Shown piece by piece: positions 1 through 6,653 of a stretch of 27,343 nt of DNA. The stretch's first letter is position 1, and every line of letters begins with the position of its first letter. The DNA is from a virus. A model generated the notes under the pieces. The model had not been told where the DNA came from. It saw only the letters and a list, made by a program, of their open reading frames with translations, and did not search any database. The stretch spans positions 1 to 27,343 of the IMG/VR virus record IMGVR_UViG_3300030101_000167. One strand, 5' to 3'. Made by a program: the position numbers and the translations under genes.

Positions 1-99
1 AAGAGAATTGTCAAGTACAATGTGTAGGTTGCAATATGTTTAAGCAGGGTGAACAATGGACATTTGGACTAAACTTAGATGCTAAATATGGTAGTAGTA
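1..99. repeat. Terminal direct repeat, left copy (circular assembly overlap)
   Basis: The first 99 bases are identical to bases 27245-27343. The repeat falls inside one reading frame (NinG-like), which becomes a complete gene when the ends are merged. This fits a circular or circularly permuted genome whose contig ends overlap by one assembly word length. A physical packaging repeat is less likely, since it would not be expected to bisect a gene at such a length. Confidence 0.95.
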
Positions 100-224
100 C
101 GTCTTTTGATTTGCACGTTTTATCTAAACAGACTTTAAAAATGACTAGAGTAGATTATGAAGAAGACATAAGATATTATAAAGCACTTGTTGATAACTTA
201 AAAAAAGAAAAAAATTTAGAGTAG
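1..224 (+). CDS. ninG: NinG-like recombination protein, C-terminal part (5' end at 27061)
   Basis: This is the 3' part of a 135-residue protein whose start is at 27061; joining 27061-27244 to 1-224 gives one open frame. The joined protein has a basic N-terminus, CxxC at residues 32-35, CGHF at 47-50 and a C..CxxC cluster at 65-72. This is the cysteine/histidine pattern of the lambda NinG (Rap) family, which cuts recombination intermediates. Only the last part of the zinc cluster and the charged C-terminus lie here. The next gene starts 21 bases downstream after an AT-rich gap. The family call is strong from motif order; nuclease activity is inferred from the family. Confidence 0.85.
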   Translation, partial: ENCQVQCVGCNMFKQGEQWTFGLNLDAKYGSSTSFDLHVLSKQTLKMTRVDYEEDIRYYKALVDNLKKEKNLE

Positions 225-245
225 TTTTTTTTATATATTTACCAA

Positions 246-602
246 ATGAGAAAACCAATATACTGTAATAAGCAGCACGAAGTAATAGTAGATGCTTACT
301 TGTATATGGTAAAAGACTTTGTAAGAGAAGTTAGTTCAGAAACTAGATATGAAAGTTTTGCACAGGTCTTAGATGTATTGATAGAATATCATAATAACTA
401 TGGTAAAGGTGTACGAGAAAATAACTATTGGGATTGGCTTATGATATTGCCTATAAACTTATCATTAATGGCTAATGGATATTTTGCAGGAATAGAAACA
501 AAAAGAAACACTAAGGCAATACACTCGTATAGAATACTTTTAAACGATATGGTACAAGATGTAGTAGATAAGATAGAAAAACTAGAGCCTATAAATGAAT
601 AA
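246..602 (+). CDS. Hypothetical early protein, 118 aa
   Basis: I do not recognise this protein. It is 118 residues, soluble-looking and rich in aromatic and charged residues, with a predicted helical C-terminus. The stretch WDWLMILPINLSLMANGYF near residues 62-80 is hydrophobic but broken by polar residues, so I do not call a membrane segment. Its stop overlaps the ATG of the sigma-like gene by eight bases, so the two are probably translated together from the early operon. No Shine-Dalgarno sequence precedes the start, as elsewhere in this genome. Confidence 0.75.
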   Translation: MRKPIYCNKQHEVIVDAYLYMVKDFVREVSSETRYESFAQVLDVLIEYHNNYGKGVRENNYWDWLMILPINLSLMANGYFAGIETKRNTKAIHSYRILLNDMVQDVVDKIEKLEPINE

Positions 603-1155
603 GATATATTTAGAAATATCAAAATTAGGCGACAAGTTCAGAACTATGTGTTATGGTATTACACAAGATAAAGAAAAAGTAGATGATGCTGTACAAGAAT
701 TAATGCTGTACCTTTTGCAAATGAATCCTGAAACAATTAAAAAGATTTATGATGCAGATGGTATAGATGGTATAACAAGATATGGAGCAGTAGTTTTACG
801 TAGGGCTTTAACAAGTACAAGAAGTCCTTTTTATTATAAATATAGAAAGTATTATACAAATCTTGTAGGTATTAATTATCAGACAGCAGCAACACATAAT
901 AACTTTCATAAAAGTATATATAATATACCTAATGAAATAGATTATGTACAAAAAGAAAAACAAGACAAGTTGGAAAAGATTGATGTAGTATTAGACAAGT
1001 TAGACAGTTGGTATGATAGGGAGTTATTCAAGTTGTATTACTATGAAGGTAATACGCTTGACTCCCTGGCTGCTAAAACTAAAATCAGTAGGAATAGTTT
1101 ATTTACGACAATAGACAAAGTAAGGACAATAATAAAAGAAGAATTAGATGAATAA
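595..1155 (+). CDS. Sigma-70-like transcription factor (candidate late regulator)
   Basis: This 186-residue protein has the layout of a small sigma-70-type factor. Residues 31-41 (DAVQELMLYLL) resemble the sigma region 2 helix with its DxVQE signature. Residues 140-182 look like region 4: a helix, then EGNTLDSLAAKTKISRNSLF as a helix-turn-helix, then a basic recognition-type helix. A long lysine- and tyrosine-rich linker separates them. Sigma factors bind core RNA polymerase and choose promoters. In this phage the obvious targets are the repeated CTATTATATANTATG elements ahead of the late genes, but that link is inference. It sits in the early/middle block, overlapping genes on both sides. 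It could instead be an ArpU-like late regulator with only a region 4 fold. Confidence 0.6.
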   Translation: MNKIYLEISKLGDKFRTMCYGITQDKEKVDDAVQELMLYLLQMNPETIKKIYDADGIDGITRYGAVVLRRALTSTRSPFYYKYRKYYTNLVGINYQTAATHNNFHKSIYNIPNEIDYVQKEKQDKLEKIDVVLDKLDSWYDRELFKLYYYEGNTLDSLAAKTKISRNSLFTTIDKVRTIIKEELDE

Positions 1156-1552
1156 GTTTTTTACATCACAACAAGTATATGAAGATAGACTTGCTATATG
1201 TAAGGCTTGTGATTATTATTTCAAGCCTACAGGAAGTTGTAAGGTGTGCAAGTGTTTTATGAAAATAAAAGCACGTATTGCTCCTATGGCTTGTCCTAAG
1301 ACTTATTGGAATAAGACTACAGTAATAGAAATACCAGAAGACTTACCACAAGAACTAATAGATGAAATACTAGATATTTGGAAATATTTAAAAACAGGAG
1401 TAGCAAAAGGACAAGATGCAAAAATAAGAATGATGGAATTATACAACACTATAACAGCATCTAACTACAATCCTAGAACAAGTTGTGGTTCTTGTTTGGC
1501 TACTGCTTTTGATGCAATAAAAAAATTATATATTAAATACAGTAAGATATGA
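1148..1552 (+). CDS. Cysteine-rich zinc-ribbon protein, 134 aa
   Basis: A small protein with two cysteine clusters. The N-terminal one has CxxC at residues 18-21, then C31, CKC at 34-36 and C49 in a basic context, which looks like a zinc ribbon. The C-terminal one has CxxC near residues 116-119 followed by an amphipathic helix. The middle is an acidic helical linker. The pattern is familiar from phages of Bacteroidota, but I know of no assigned function. A DNA- or protein-binding role is inferred from the zinc motifs. It overlaps the sigma-like gene upstream by eight bases and the small membrane protein downstream by four (ATGA), so translation is probably coupled. Confidence 0.75.
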   Translation: MNKFFTSQQVYEDRLAICKACDYYFKPTGSCKVCKCFMKIKARIAPMACPKTYWNKTTVIEIPEDLPQELIDEILDIWKYLKTGVAKGQDAKIRMMELYNTITASNYNPRTSCGSCLATAFDAIKKLYIKYSKI

Positions 1553-1668
1553 TATACACAATAATGATAGCGTTTATAACTTTTGCTATAGGTTGGTTTA
1601 ATGGCTTTAAAAGAGGTTATTCAAAAGGTGAACTAGATGCAAACTTAAAAAACTATGATAATGACTGA
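1549..1668 (+). CDS. Small single-pass membrane protein, 39 aa
   Basis: The ATG overlaps the preceding stop codon (ATGA at 1549-1552), and the frame stays open for 39 codons. Residues 1-20 (MIYTIMIAFITFAIGWFNGF) form a hydrophobic segment and the rest is charged, so it should insert once in the membrane with a cytoplasmic tail. It fills what would otherwise be a gap in a tightly packed operon, which supports it as a real gene. Its end overlaps the start of the DUF3310-like gene. Function unknown. Confidence 0.5.
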   Translation: MIYTIMIAFITFAIGWFNGFKRGYSKGELDANLKNYDND

Positions 1669-1876
1669 AAACGAAATACCAGAATACTATAAAGGAAAGA
1701 ATGGCTATATGGCTAAAGATGTAGTAAGTAACTTTGATTTATCCTATAACATAGGCACAGCAGTTACTTATTTATTAAGAAGTAAGAACAAACACAATGA
1801 TGGTGGTGTAGAAGATATACGTAAAGCAATAAACCACCTGCACTTTGAATTAGATAAGATAATCAACAATAATTAA
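1661..1876 (+). CDS. DUF3310-like small protein
   Basis: A 71-residue protein resembling the DUF3310 family of phage proteins. It has an N-terminal EYYKGKNGYMAKDVV segment, then FDLSYNIGTAVTYLLRSKNK, then an acidic DIRKAINHLHFELDKI helix. This matches the family pattern of a helix, a GNAIKYIWR-like motif and a KA..YL..E helix. Members are often found near phage nucleotide metabolism or replication genes; their role is not settled. I chose ATG 1661; an in-frame ATG two codons earlier (1655) is possible. The start overlaps the end of the small membrane protein. Confidence 0.65.
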   Translation: MTENEIPEYYKGKNGYMAKDVVSNFDLSYNIGTAVTYLLRSKNKHNDGGVEDIRKAINHLHFELDKIINNN

Positions 1877-1878
1877 TT

Positions 1879-2109
1879 ATGGAAACTATAGAACTAGTAA
1901 GTTGGAAACAAATTGTAAAAAGATATGGTTACAAACAAAAAGAATATGATGGTAAAAAAGGAACTAGATTTGGAATAAAATTAGAGTTAGATGGAATGCA
2001 CGATACACAATTTATATGGTGTGAAACTAATTTAGAAAGAAAGAAACTTTTTAAAACAATAATTAATATTGCAAAAAAAGAAGGGAGAGAATTAAATATA
2101 ATAAATTAA
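1879..2109 (+). CDS. Hypothetical early protein, 76 aa
   Basis: Not recognised. It is 76 residues, mixed-charge and net basic, with a beta-rich centre around KKGTRFGIKLELDGMHDTQF and a basic C-terminal helix. It starts two bases after the preceding stop and ends one base before the next start, so it is a regular member of the early operon. Confidence 0.7.
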   Translation: METIELVSWKQIVKRYGYKQKEYDGKKGTRFGIKLELDGMHDTQFIWCETNLERKKLFKTIINIAKKEGRELNIIN

Positions 2110-2110
2110 T

Positions 2111-2371
2111 ATGATTAGATTTATTTGTAATAGTTGTCAAGAAATTAAAGACTTACAAAAGGCAACGATTGTACTAAGGGAAGGTAGATGGGTTACAAAA
2201 GAAGCATTATGTAGTTGTGGTAAGTATATGCAAGAACTAGAAAAAGACTTTGATGGCTTTCCTAACCTAATAAGAACAGAACCTACATTAAGCAAAAAGA
2301 GAGATAATATGTGGAAAAGTGCAAAAGAAAAACTATGTGGAGAAAGAGGTATTAACGAATCATTTGATTAA
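2111..2371 (+). CDS. Zinc-ribbon-like protein, 86 aa
   Basis: The N-terminal half carries two cysteine pairs, CNSC at residues 6-9 and CSCG near 34-37, spaced like a rubredoxin-type zinc ribbon. The C-terminal half is charged and includes one more cysteine. Such proteins recur in phages of Bacteroidota without known function; binding of nucleic acid or a protein partner is a guess from the fold. The next gene begins one base after its stop. Confidence 0.7.
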   Translation: MIRFICNSCQEIKDLQKATIVLREGRWVTKEALCSCGKYMQELEKDFDGFPNLIRTEPTLSKKRDNMWKSAKEKLCGERGINESFD

Positions 2372-2372
2372 T

Positions 2373-2579
2373 ATGAGACCAAATAAAAGAACACCAGAAC
2401 AATTAGAGCAACTAAGTAAAGATGTAGTAGAATATTACTTTAACAATCCACACGCTAATAGTTCTAAATATATGCAGCAAAAGTTTAAAGCAAGTGAAAA
2501 GATAATACGCGATATACTTAGTTCAGAATTTGAAAGAAGATTAGAGAATAGTATAACAAGAAGAATGATTAACTTATGA
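2373..2579 (+). CDS. Small helix-turn-helix-like protein, 68 aa
   Basis: I chose ATG 2373, one base after the preceding stop. A longer frame from 2319 would overlap the previous gene by 53 bases. The 68 residues include a basic start, a helix (EQLSKDVVEYYFNNP), then SSKYMQQKFKASEKIIRDIL, which reads like a helix-turn-helix, and a basic tail. A DNA-binding role is plausible but unproven. Its stop codon overlaps the NinB-like start (ATGA at 2576-2579). Confidence 0.6.
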   Translation: MRPNKRTPEQLEQLSKDVVEYYFNNPHANSSKYMQQKFKASEKIIRDILSSEFERRLENSITRRMINL

Positions 2580-2959
2580 AGTTTGTGATAAAGGGCAATC
2601 AAGATAAGCAAAGCCTGATAAACTATTTAAAAGAATTAGGTAATGATTATATAGTAGAAGTAAAGAAACAAAGAAACAATAGAAGTAATATGCAAAACAA
2701 TTACTATTGGGCTTGTATAGTACAGCCATTAGCAAATGAGATAGGATATTTTCCTGATGAGATGCACGACATACTTAAAGTAAAGTTTGCTAGTCAATGG
2801 GAAAGCATAGACATAAACGATAAGCAAGTAGGACTACAAGTTGTTAATAGTTCTGCAAGAATGAATACTAAAGAGTTTGAAGTATATGCAGAACAAATAA
2901 GAGTATGGGCATTAACAGAACTAGGTATAAGATTAATGCTACCAAATGAATTTAACTAA
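2576..2959 (+). CDS. ninB: NinB-like recombination mediator
   Basis: The 127 residues match the general plan of lambda NinB (Orf), a recombination mediator that binds ssDNA and can stand in for host RecFOR. There is a basic RNNRSNMQNNYYWACIVQPL segment at 33-52, an acidic helix around DEMHDILKVKF (61-71), and MNTKEFEVYAEQIRVWA at 96-112. The QN..W and tKEF..y.e.ir.wa signatures are typical. Together with the annealing protein, SSB and NinG of the early operon it forms a recombination set. The family call rests on motif memory; a profile search should confirm it. Confidence 0.6.
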   Translation: MKFVIKGNQDKQSLINYLKELGNDYIVEVKKQRNNRSNMQNNYYWACIVQPLANEIGYFPDEMHDILKVKFASQWESIDINDKQVGLQVVNSSARMNTKEFEVYAEQIRVWALTELGIRLMLPNEFN

Positions 2960-2975
2960 TTTCTATTATATAATA
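2960..2975 (+). promoter_or_regulatory. Late-promoter-like element before terS (CTATTATATAATATA)
   Basis: The sequence CTATTATATAATATA at 2963-2977 is the same element found at the starts of three late genes, but here the final G of ATG is A. A transcript starting near 2975 would have a leader of about 30 bases before the terS ATG at 3005. This is where the early block ends and packaging genes begin. Confidence 0.5.
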
Positions 2976-3004
2976 TAGAATTGAATAATCAATCTTTTTC
3001 AATT

Positions 3005-3274
3005 ATGGATAAACGAATAAATAATGGTGGCGCTAGAAAAGGAGCAGGACGTAAGTCTAAGGCAGCAGAACAGAAGTTAATAGAGAACTTAACACCTATG
3101 AATGAGATGGCTTTAAAGTCATTAGAGAAAGGATTAGAAAAGAAAGAACAATGGGCAGTTAAGTTATTCTTTGAATACTTTTATGGTAAACCACAACAAA
3201 GAGTAGATGTTACGTCTAACGAAGAGAGCATTAATATGCCTTTGATAACATTTGTAGATACTGAAACTGAATAG
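3005..3274 (+). CDS. terS: Putative small terminase subunit
   Basis: An 89-residue protein directly upstream of the large terminase. Residues 8-17 read GGARKGAGRK, an AT-hook-like basic motif common at the N-terminus of small DNA-binding proteins in this position in Bacteroidota phages. Helical segments follow (residues 20-66), then a short acidic C-terminus. Small terminases recognise the phage DNA start site and recruit the large subunit. I chose ATG 3005; an upstream TTG (2981) would add eight residues without any family support. It overlaps the large subunit frame. Confidence 0.6.
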   Translation: MDKRINNGGARKGAGRKSKAAEQKLIENLTPMNEMALKSLEKGLEKKEQWAVKLFFEYFYGKPQQRVDVTSNEESINMPLITFVDTETE

Positions 3275-4463
3275 TAAATATAACGCACTATTTTCATCAG
3301 ATGCTAGATACTTTATCATAACAGGTGGTAGGGGGTCAGGTAAGTCATTTGCTGTAACTGTATTTCTTACATTACTTACAATGACAAAAGGCATAAGGGT
3401 TTTGTTTACTCGTTATACTATGACATCTGCAAGACTATCAATAATACCTGAGTTTTTAGAAAAGATTAATCTATTAGGTTATGATAATATCTTTAGTGTA
3501 AACAAAGCAGAAGTTGTTAACTTAGGTAATCAGTCAGATATACTATTTAGGGGTATTAAGACATCAGCAGGTAACCAAACAGGTAATCTAAAGTCATTGA
3601 CTAATGTATCTAATTGGGTACTAGACGAAGCAGAAGAATTAGTAGACGAAAATATATTTGATACTATTGATTTAAGTATTAGAGAAAAAGAAATACAAAA
3701 TAGAGTAATATTAATATTAAATCCTGTTACTAAAGAACATTGGATATACAGACGTTTCTTTGAAGACAAAGGCGTACAAGCAGGTTTTAATGGCGTTAGA
3801 GACAATGTATGTTATATACACAGTACATACCTAGACAACAAAGATAATCTCTCTACGAGTTTCCTAGAGCGTATTAAGGCTATAAAGCATAAGAATATTA
3901 AAAAGTATCAGCATTCTATAATGGGTGGTTGGTTAGACAAAGCAGAAGGTGTAGTATTTGAGAATTGGAGAATTGGTGATTTTAATCCTGATGGACTACA
4001 GACATCTTGTGGTATGGACTTTGGATTCTCAGTAGACCCTGATAGTCTTACAGAAATAGCAATAGACAAGAAACAAAAGAAGATGTATCTTAAAGAGCAT
4101 ATTTATAAGAATGGTTTAAAGTCACACGACTTAGCACAACTTGTATTAGACAAAGTAGGTAATAAGTTAATTATTGCAGATAGTGCAGAGCCTAGACTTA
4201 TAGCAGACTTAAAGCATTTAGGTGTAAATATAAAAGCAGTAAAAAAAGGTACTATAGAAAGTGGTATAACTAGAATGCAAGACTATGAGTTAATAGTATC
4301 ACCTGAATCTACTAATATTGCTAAAGAACTAAACAACTATGTGTATGCAGATAAAGGCTCTAAATTATACGTAGACAGTTATAATCACGCAATAGATGGA
4401 ATCCGCTACAACGTAATTTACCACTTAGATAATCTAAACTATGGTAAGTATTTTATACAGTAA
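3261..4463 (+). CDS. terL: Terminase large subunit (CTG start proposed)
   Basis: The packaging motor protein has an ATPase and a nuclease domain. From the proposed start it is 400 residues. Walker A (GGRGSGKS) is at residues 22-29, Walker B (WVLDEAEEL) near 120, and the nuclease domain carries GMDFGF near 252, IADSAEP with a conserved Asp, and a final Asp in NHAIDGIRY. This fits the PBSX-type Terminase_3 family. The first ATG (3381) lies after Walker A, so it cannot be the true start. The frame is open from 3258, just after a TAG at 3255. CTG 3261 gives a start of xKLNSKYNALF, the usual N-terminus in relatives. The overlap with terS suggests coupled translation. Confidence 0.9.
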   Translation: MKLNSKYNALFSSDARYFIITGGRGSGKSFAVTVFLTLLTMTKGIRVLFTRYTMTSARLSIIPEFLEKINLLGYDNIFSVNKAEVVNLGNQSDILFRGIKTSAGNQTGNLKSLTNVSNWVLDEAEELVDENIFDTIDLSIREKEIQNRVILILNPVTKEHWIYRRFFEDKGVQAGFNGVRDNVCYIHSTYLDNKDNLSTSFLERIKAIKHKNIKKYQHSIMGGWLDKAEGVVFENWRIGDFNPDGLQTSCGMDFGFSVDPDSLTEIAIDKKQKKMYLKEHIYKNGLKSHDLAQLVLDKVGNKLIIADSAEPRLIADLKHLGVNIKAVKKGTIESGITRMQDYELIVSPESTNIAKELNNYVYADKGSKLYVDSYNHAIDGIRYNVIYHLDNLNYGKYFIQ

Positions 4464-4477
4464 ACTAAATATCAACT

Positions 4478-4496
4478 TTTTCTATTATATATTATG
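4478..4496 (+). promoter_or_regulatory. Late-promoter-like element on the start codon at 4494
   Basis: CTATTATATATTATG ends exactly at the ATG of the chaperone gene. TATTAT (4483-4488) lies five bases before ATG, so transcription from it would begin at or next to the start codon. A T-run precedes it (CTTTTTC), as in the copy at 17837. Confidence 0.5.
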
Positions 4497-5135
4497 AAAG
4501 TCAATATCAAGAAAGAAGGTAAGACTAAAAACTACAAATTAATAAGTAAATGGGCAGATGTCACTTTAGAAAAGTGGATTAAACTCGTAGATTTACAAAA
4601 AGGCAGTAAGACAAAGGAAGCAGAAGAAACAATAGCAGCATTGTCTAATATTCCTAAGAAGTTAATTAAGGAATTATCAATAAGAGATGTGGCTGTTATT
4701 ATGGATAGATTAGGTGACTTACAAGATAAGCAAAGTAGTTCTTTAAATAAGATAGTTGAATTGGAAGGTAAGGAGTATGGTTTTCACCCTGACTTAGACT
4801 CTATTACTTTAGGTGAATATGCAGATATAGAAACATTTATTAAAAATGGTATAGAGCAGAATATGCCTGAGATAATGGCTGTACTGTTTAGACCAATAGT
4901 AGAAAAGAAGAATAATCTATATACTATTGAAGCCTATGATGGTAATATAAGAATGAGAGCAGAAGAATTTAAAAAGATGTCAGCACAGCAAGTACAAAGT
5001 TCTTTGGTTTTTTTTTGGAGTTTAGGCAACGAATTGTACAAGAGTATTCAATTGTCTTCAATGGAAATGCTGAAGGAAATGAAGACGCTATTACCACAGA
5101 ATCATTCGCAGAAAAGTGGGGTTGGTTCGGTGTGA
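4494..5135 (+). CDS. Tail assembly chaperone, G-like product
   Basis: The 213-residue product of the unshifted frame. It is mostly helical and acidic, with a LDxITLGEYADIE segment mid-protein and a hydrophobic helix (SSLVFFWSLGNEL) near residues 169-181. This layout resembles the G-type tail chaperones of siphoviruses, which hold the tape measure protein during tail assembly. A second frame overlaps its 3' end and carries a T-like domain reached by a -1 shift. Unlike in most phages it does not sit next to the tape measure gene, which is 7 kb downstream. The call relies on the overlapping-frame layout and helical character rather than on a strong motif. Confidence 0.6.
   Translation: MKVNIKKEGKTKNYKLISKWADVTLEKWIKLVDLQKGSKTKEAEETIAALSNIPKKLIKELSIRDVAVIMDRLGDLQDKQSSSLNKIVELEGKEYGFHPDLDSITLGEYADIETFIKNGIEQNMPEIMAVLFRPIVEKKNNLYTIEAYDGNIRMRAEEFKKMSAQQVQSSLVFFWSLGNELYKSIQLSSMEMLKEMKTLLPQNHSQKSGVGSV
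5009..5015 (+). promoter_or_regulatory. -1 ribosomal frameshift site (T TTT TTT)
   Basis: In the chaperone frame the codons are GTT TTT TTT TGG, so T TTT TTT lies in the X XXY YYZ register of a -1 slippery heptamer. The -1 frame is open from 4973 to 5272, and I found no other good slippery heptamer in the overlap. The run is nine T in total (5008-5016). Confidence 0.65.
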
Positions 5136-5272
5136 TGTATAGATTGACAAATGGTGAGATAGTAAATTTAGAAAGGATAACAAATTTAAGTTTGTTAGAA
5201 TGCTTAACTTGGTTAAGTTATGAAACAGATTTAGATTCACAAAATAAAGTAAAATTAAATGATAGCAAATAA
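5015..5272 (+). CDS. Tail assembly chaperone, T-like extension (-1 frame)
   Basis: This frame has no good start of its own and is most simply read by a -1 slip at 5009-5015, giving a 259-residue G-T fusion (174 residues of G, then 85). The extension carries FAEKWGWFGVMYRLTNGEI followed by helices (LSLLECLTWLSYETDL), a pattern seen in T-like domains of Bacteroidota phage chaperones. In lambda, the GT fusion contacts the tail tube protein while G binds the tape measure. The alternative is a sequencing error in the T9 run, which would make one long gene. The next gene overlaps its end by 14 bases. Confidence 0.6.
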   Translation: MEFRQRIVQEYSIVFNGNAEGNEDAITTESFAEKWGWFGVMYRLTNGEIVNLERITNLSLLECLTWLSYETDLDSQNKVKLNDSK

Positions 5273-5786
5273 GACGTATAACAACGTAATAAACACTATA
5301 AAGAATATAGGTGACAAACATCATCAAATAGCAACAGTTACAACAGGTGATATATTTGATATTAACTTAGAGAAAATGGAAAAGTTTGCTCTTATGCACA
5401 TTAATCCTGTTAATGTAACTACACAAGATAGTGGTCTGATTTATAACTTTCAGATTTTTATATGTGACTTAGTAACTGAGAAAAAAGATTGGACAACTGA
5501 AAATTATCAGTCAGCAGAAAGACTAAGTAGTGAACAACAGGTATTAAGTGACTGTCTACAAATATCAGTAGATATAATATCAATGCTTAGACACAGTTTA
5601 TATCAATCAACAGATGGTGACGTAAATAATCCTTTATACTTTTTACAGGGTCAACAAACATTAGAACCATTTACAGAAAGATTTGATAATGAATTAACAG
5701 GTTGGGTTTTTAGTTTAGGAATATTAGTACAGAATAACTTTGATGCTTGTATAATACCTGCATCAAGTGGTGGAGCAGGAGAATAA
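5259..5786 (+). CDS. Putative tail terminator / tail completion protein
   Basis: A 175-residue protein with a mixed alpha/beta look. It has an N-terminal helix, strand-like segments (LMHINPVNVTTQ, YNFQIFICDLV), a helix (QQVLSDCLQISVDIISML) and a C-terminal PFTERFDNELTGWVFSLGILV followed by DACIIP. The last motif is typical of a protein conserved in phages of Bacteroidota beside tail genes. The fold pattern suits the tail terminator (gpU-like) family. That assignment is inference from context and secondary structure; a plain conserved virion protein is the fallback. It overlaps the T-like frame upstream and a tiny gene downstream. Confidence 0.5.
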   Translation: MIANKTYNNVINTIKNIGDKHHQIATVTTGDIFDINLEKMEKFALMHINPVNVTTQDSGLIYNFQIFICDLVTEKKDWTTENYQSAERLSSEQQVLSDCLQISVDIISMLRHSLYQSTDGDVNNPLYFLQGQQTLEPFTERFDNELTGWVFSLGILVQNNFDACIIPASSGGAGE

Positions 5787-5851
5787 TGAAATTTAAGATA
5801 GGCAAATATAGAATAGAGATAGGATTTTTTAAGATAACAATAAAACTATGA
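5786..5851 (+). CDS. Micro-ORF, 21 aa, basic
   Basis: The ATG overlaps the preceding stop (TAATG) and its own stop overlaps the next start (ATGA at 5848-5851). The peptide alternates hydrophobic and basic residues (MKFKIGKYRIEIGFFKITIKL) and could form a beta hairpin. It may be a real peptide, or its translation may only serve to carry ribosomes to the next gene. Confidence 0.35.
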   Translation: MKFKIGKYRIEIGFFKITIKL

Positions 5852-6201
5852 ATTACGAAGATGTATTAGAAAAACTAGAAGCAATTAGTATAAATTTAGA
5901 ATCTTATACTGACTACCCACAAGCAGCAACTAACAATGCTAAAAGAGCAAGAAAATGGAAAGAAGAAAATGGTAGTGATTGTGGAACACGAGTAGGTTGG
6001 ACACGTAGTTCACAATTAGCAGATAGAAAACCTATAAGTAGAGATACAATAGCACGTATGGCTTCATTTAAAAGACATCAACAATATAAAGACATACCAT
6101 ATTCAGAAGGTTGTGGGGGTTTAATGTACGATGCTTGGGGAGGAAGTAGTGGTATAAATTGGGCAATAAATAAATTAAAACAAATAGATAAAAACAAATA
6201 A
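5848..6201 (+). CDS. Conserved phage head-associated domain protein, 117 aa
   Basis: A stand-alone copy of a domain often found in phage head proteins, sometimes fused to protease or portal proteins. It has DYPQAATNNAKRARKWKEE at residues 22-40, a CGTRVGWTRSSQLADRKPIS segment at 45-64, a short RMASFKRH helix, and CGGLMYDAWGG at 89-99 before the final WAINKLKQI helix. The molecular function of the domain is unknown to me. Two cysteines lie in conserved spots (45 and 89). Here it lies among tail genes, away from portal and protease, which is unusual. Start overlaps the micro-ORF. Confidence 0.65.
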   Translation: MNYEDVLEKLEAISINLESYTDYPQAATNNAKRARKWKEENGSDCGTRVGWTRSSQLADRKPISRDTIARMASFKRHQQYKDIPYSEGCGGLMYDAWGGSSGINWAINKLKQIDKNK

Positions 6202-6203
6202 TT

Positions 6204-6653
6204 ATGGCGGATTTAGTAACAACAATCACAGAAACAGTAACCTTAAATGGAGCAGTAAGAGGTTCATCAAATGTATTAACAACTACAGGAGTAGTAGATG
6301 TATTTGAACGTATATTAACTTGTGCGCATTCTAATACAACAACAGTAGCAGTATTTAATTCTACACCACACGGAGCAGCAGGAGCGTTAGATGTAGAAAA
6401 CTGTAAATACTTTCGTATAAGTAATCTTAGTACAGACCAAGATGTTATAGTAGCATTTGTAACTACTAACACTAACTATCAAGTTACTGTAAGAGCAGGT
6501 GGCTCACACGTATTATTTCAAGCAGAAAATGCAGCAATAGCAGAAGAAGATACAACACCTGCTTTTCCTACATTAGAAGACTTAGTAACAGTACAAGTAA
6601 GACCATCAGCAACAACTGATGTACAAGTAGAAATATTTGCAGGTCTTGTATAA
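6204..6653 (+). CDS. Putative virion structural protein, 149 aa (beta-rich)
   Basis: Not recognised as a named family. It is rich in Thr, Val and Ala with alternating strand-like segments through residues 5-115 and almost no lysine, as in compact beta-sandwich virion proteins. The last 35 residues hold a Pro/Glu linker and one more strand pair. Neighbours on both sides are tail or connector proteins. Its stop overlaps the start of the gp10-like gene, so a structural role, for example a tail or neck decoration, is likely but inferred. Confidence 0.55.
   Translation: MADLVTTITETVTLNGAVRGSSNVLTTTGVVDVFERILTCAHSNTTTVAVFNSTPHGAAGALDVENCKYFRISNLSTDQDVIVAFVTTNTNYQVTVRAGGSHVLFQAENAAIAEEDTTPAFPTLEDLVTVQVRPSATTDVQVEIFAGLV

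Noticed and set aside
210-245. A-run followed by T-run after the NinG-like gene as a terminator
   Set aside because: The possible stem is made only of A-T pairs and no GC-rich core is present, and the operon seems to continue.
2319-2372. N-terminal extension of the 2373 gene
   Set aside because: It overlaps the preceding zinc-ribbon gene by 53 bases and the better start lies one base after that gene stops.
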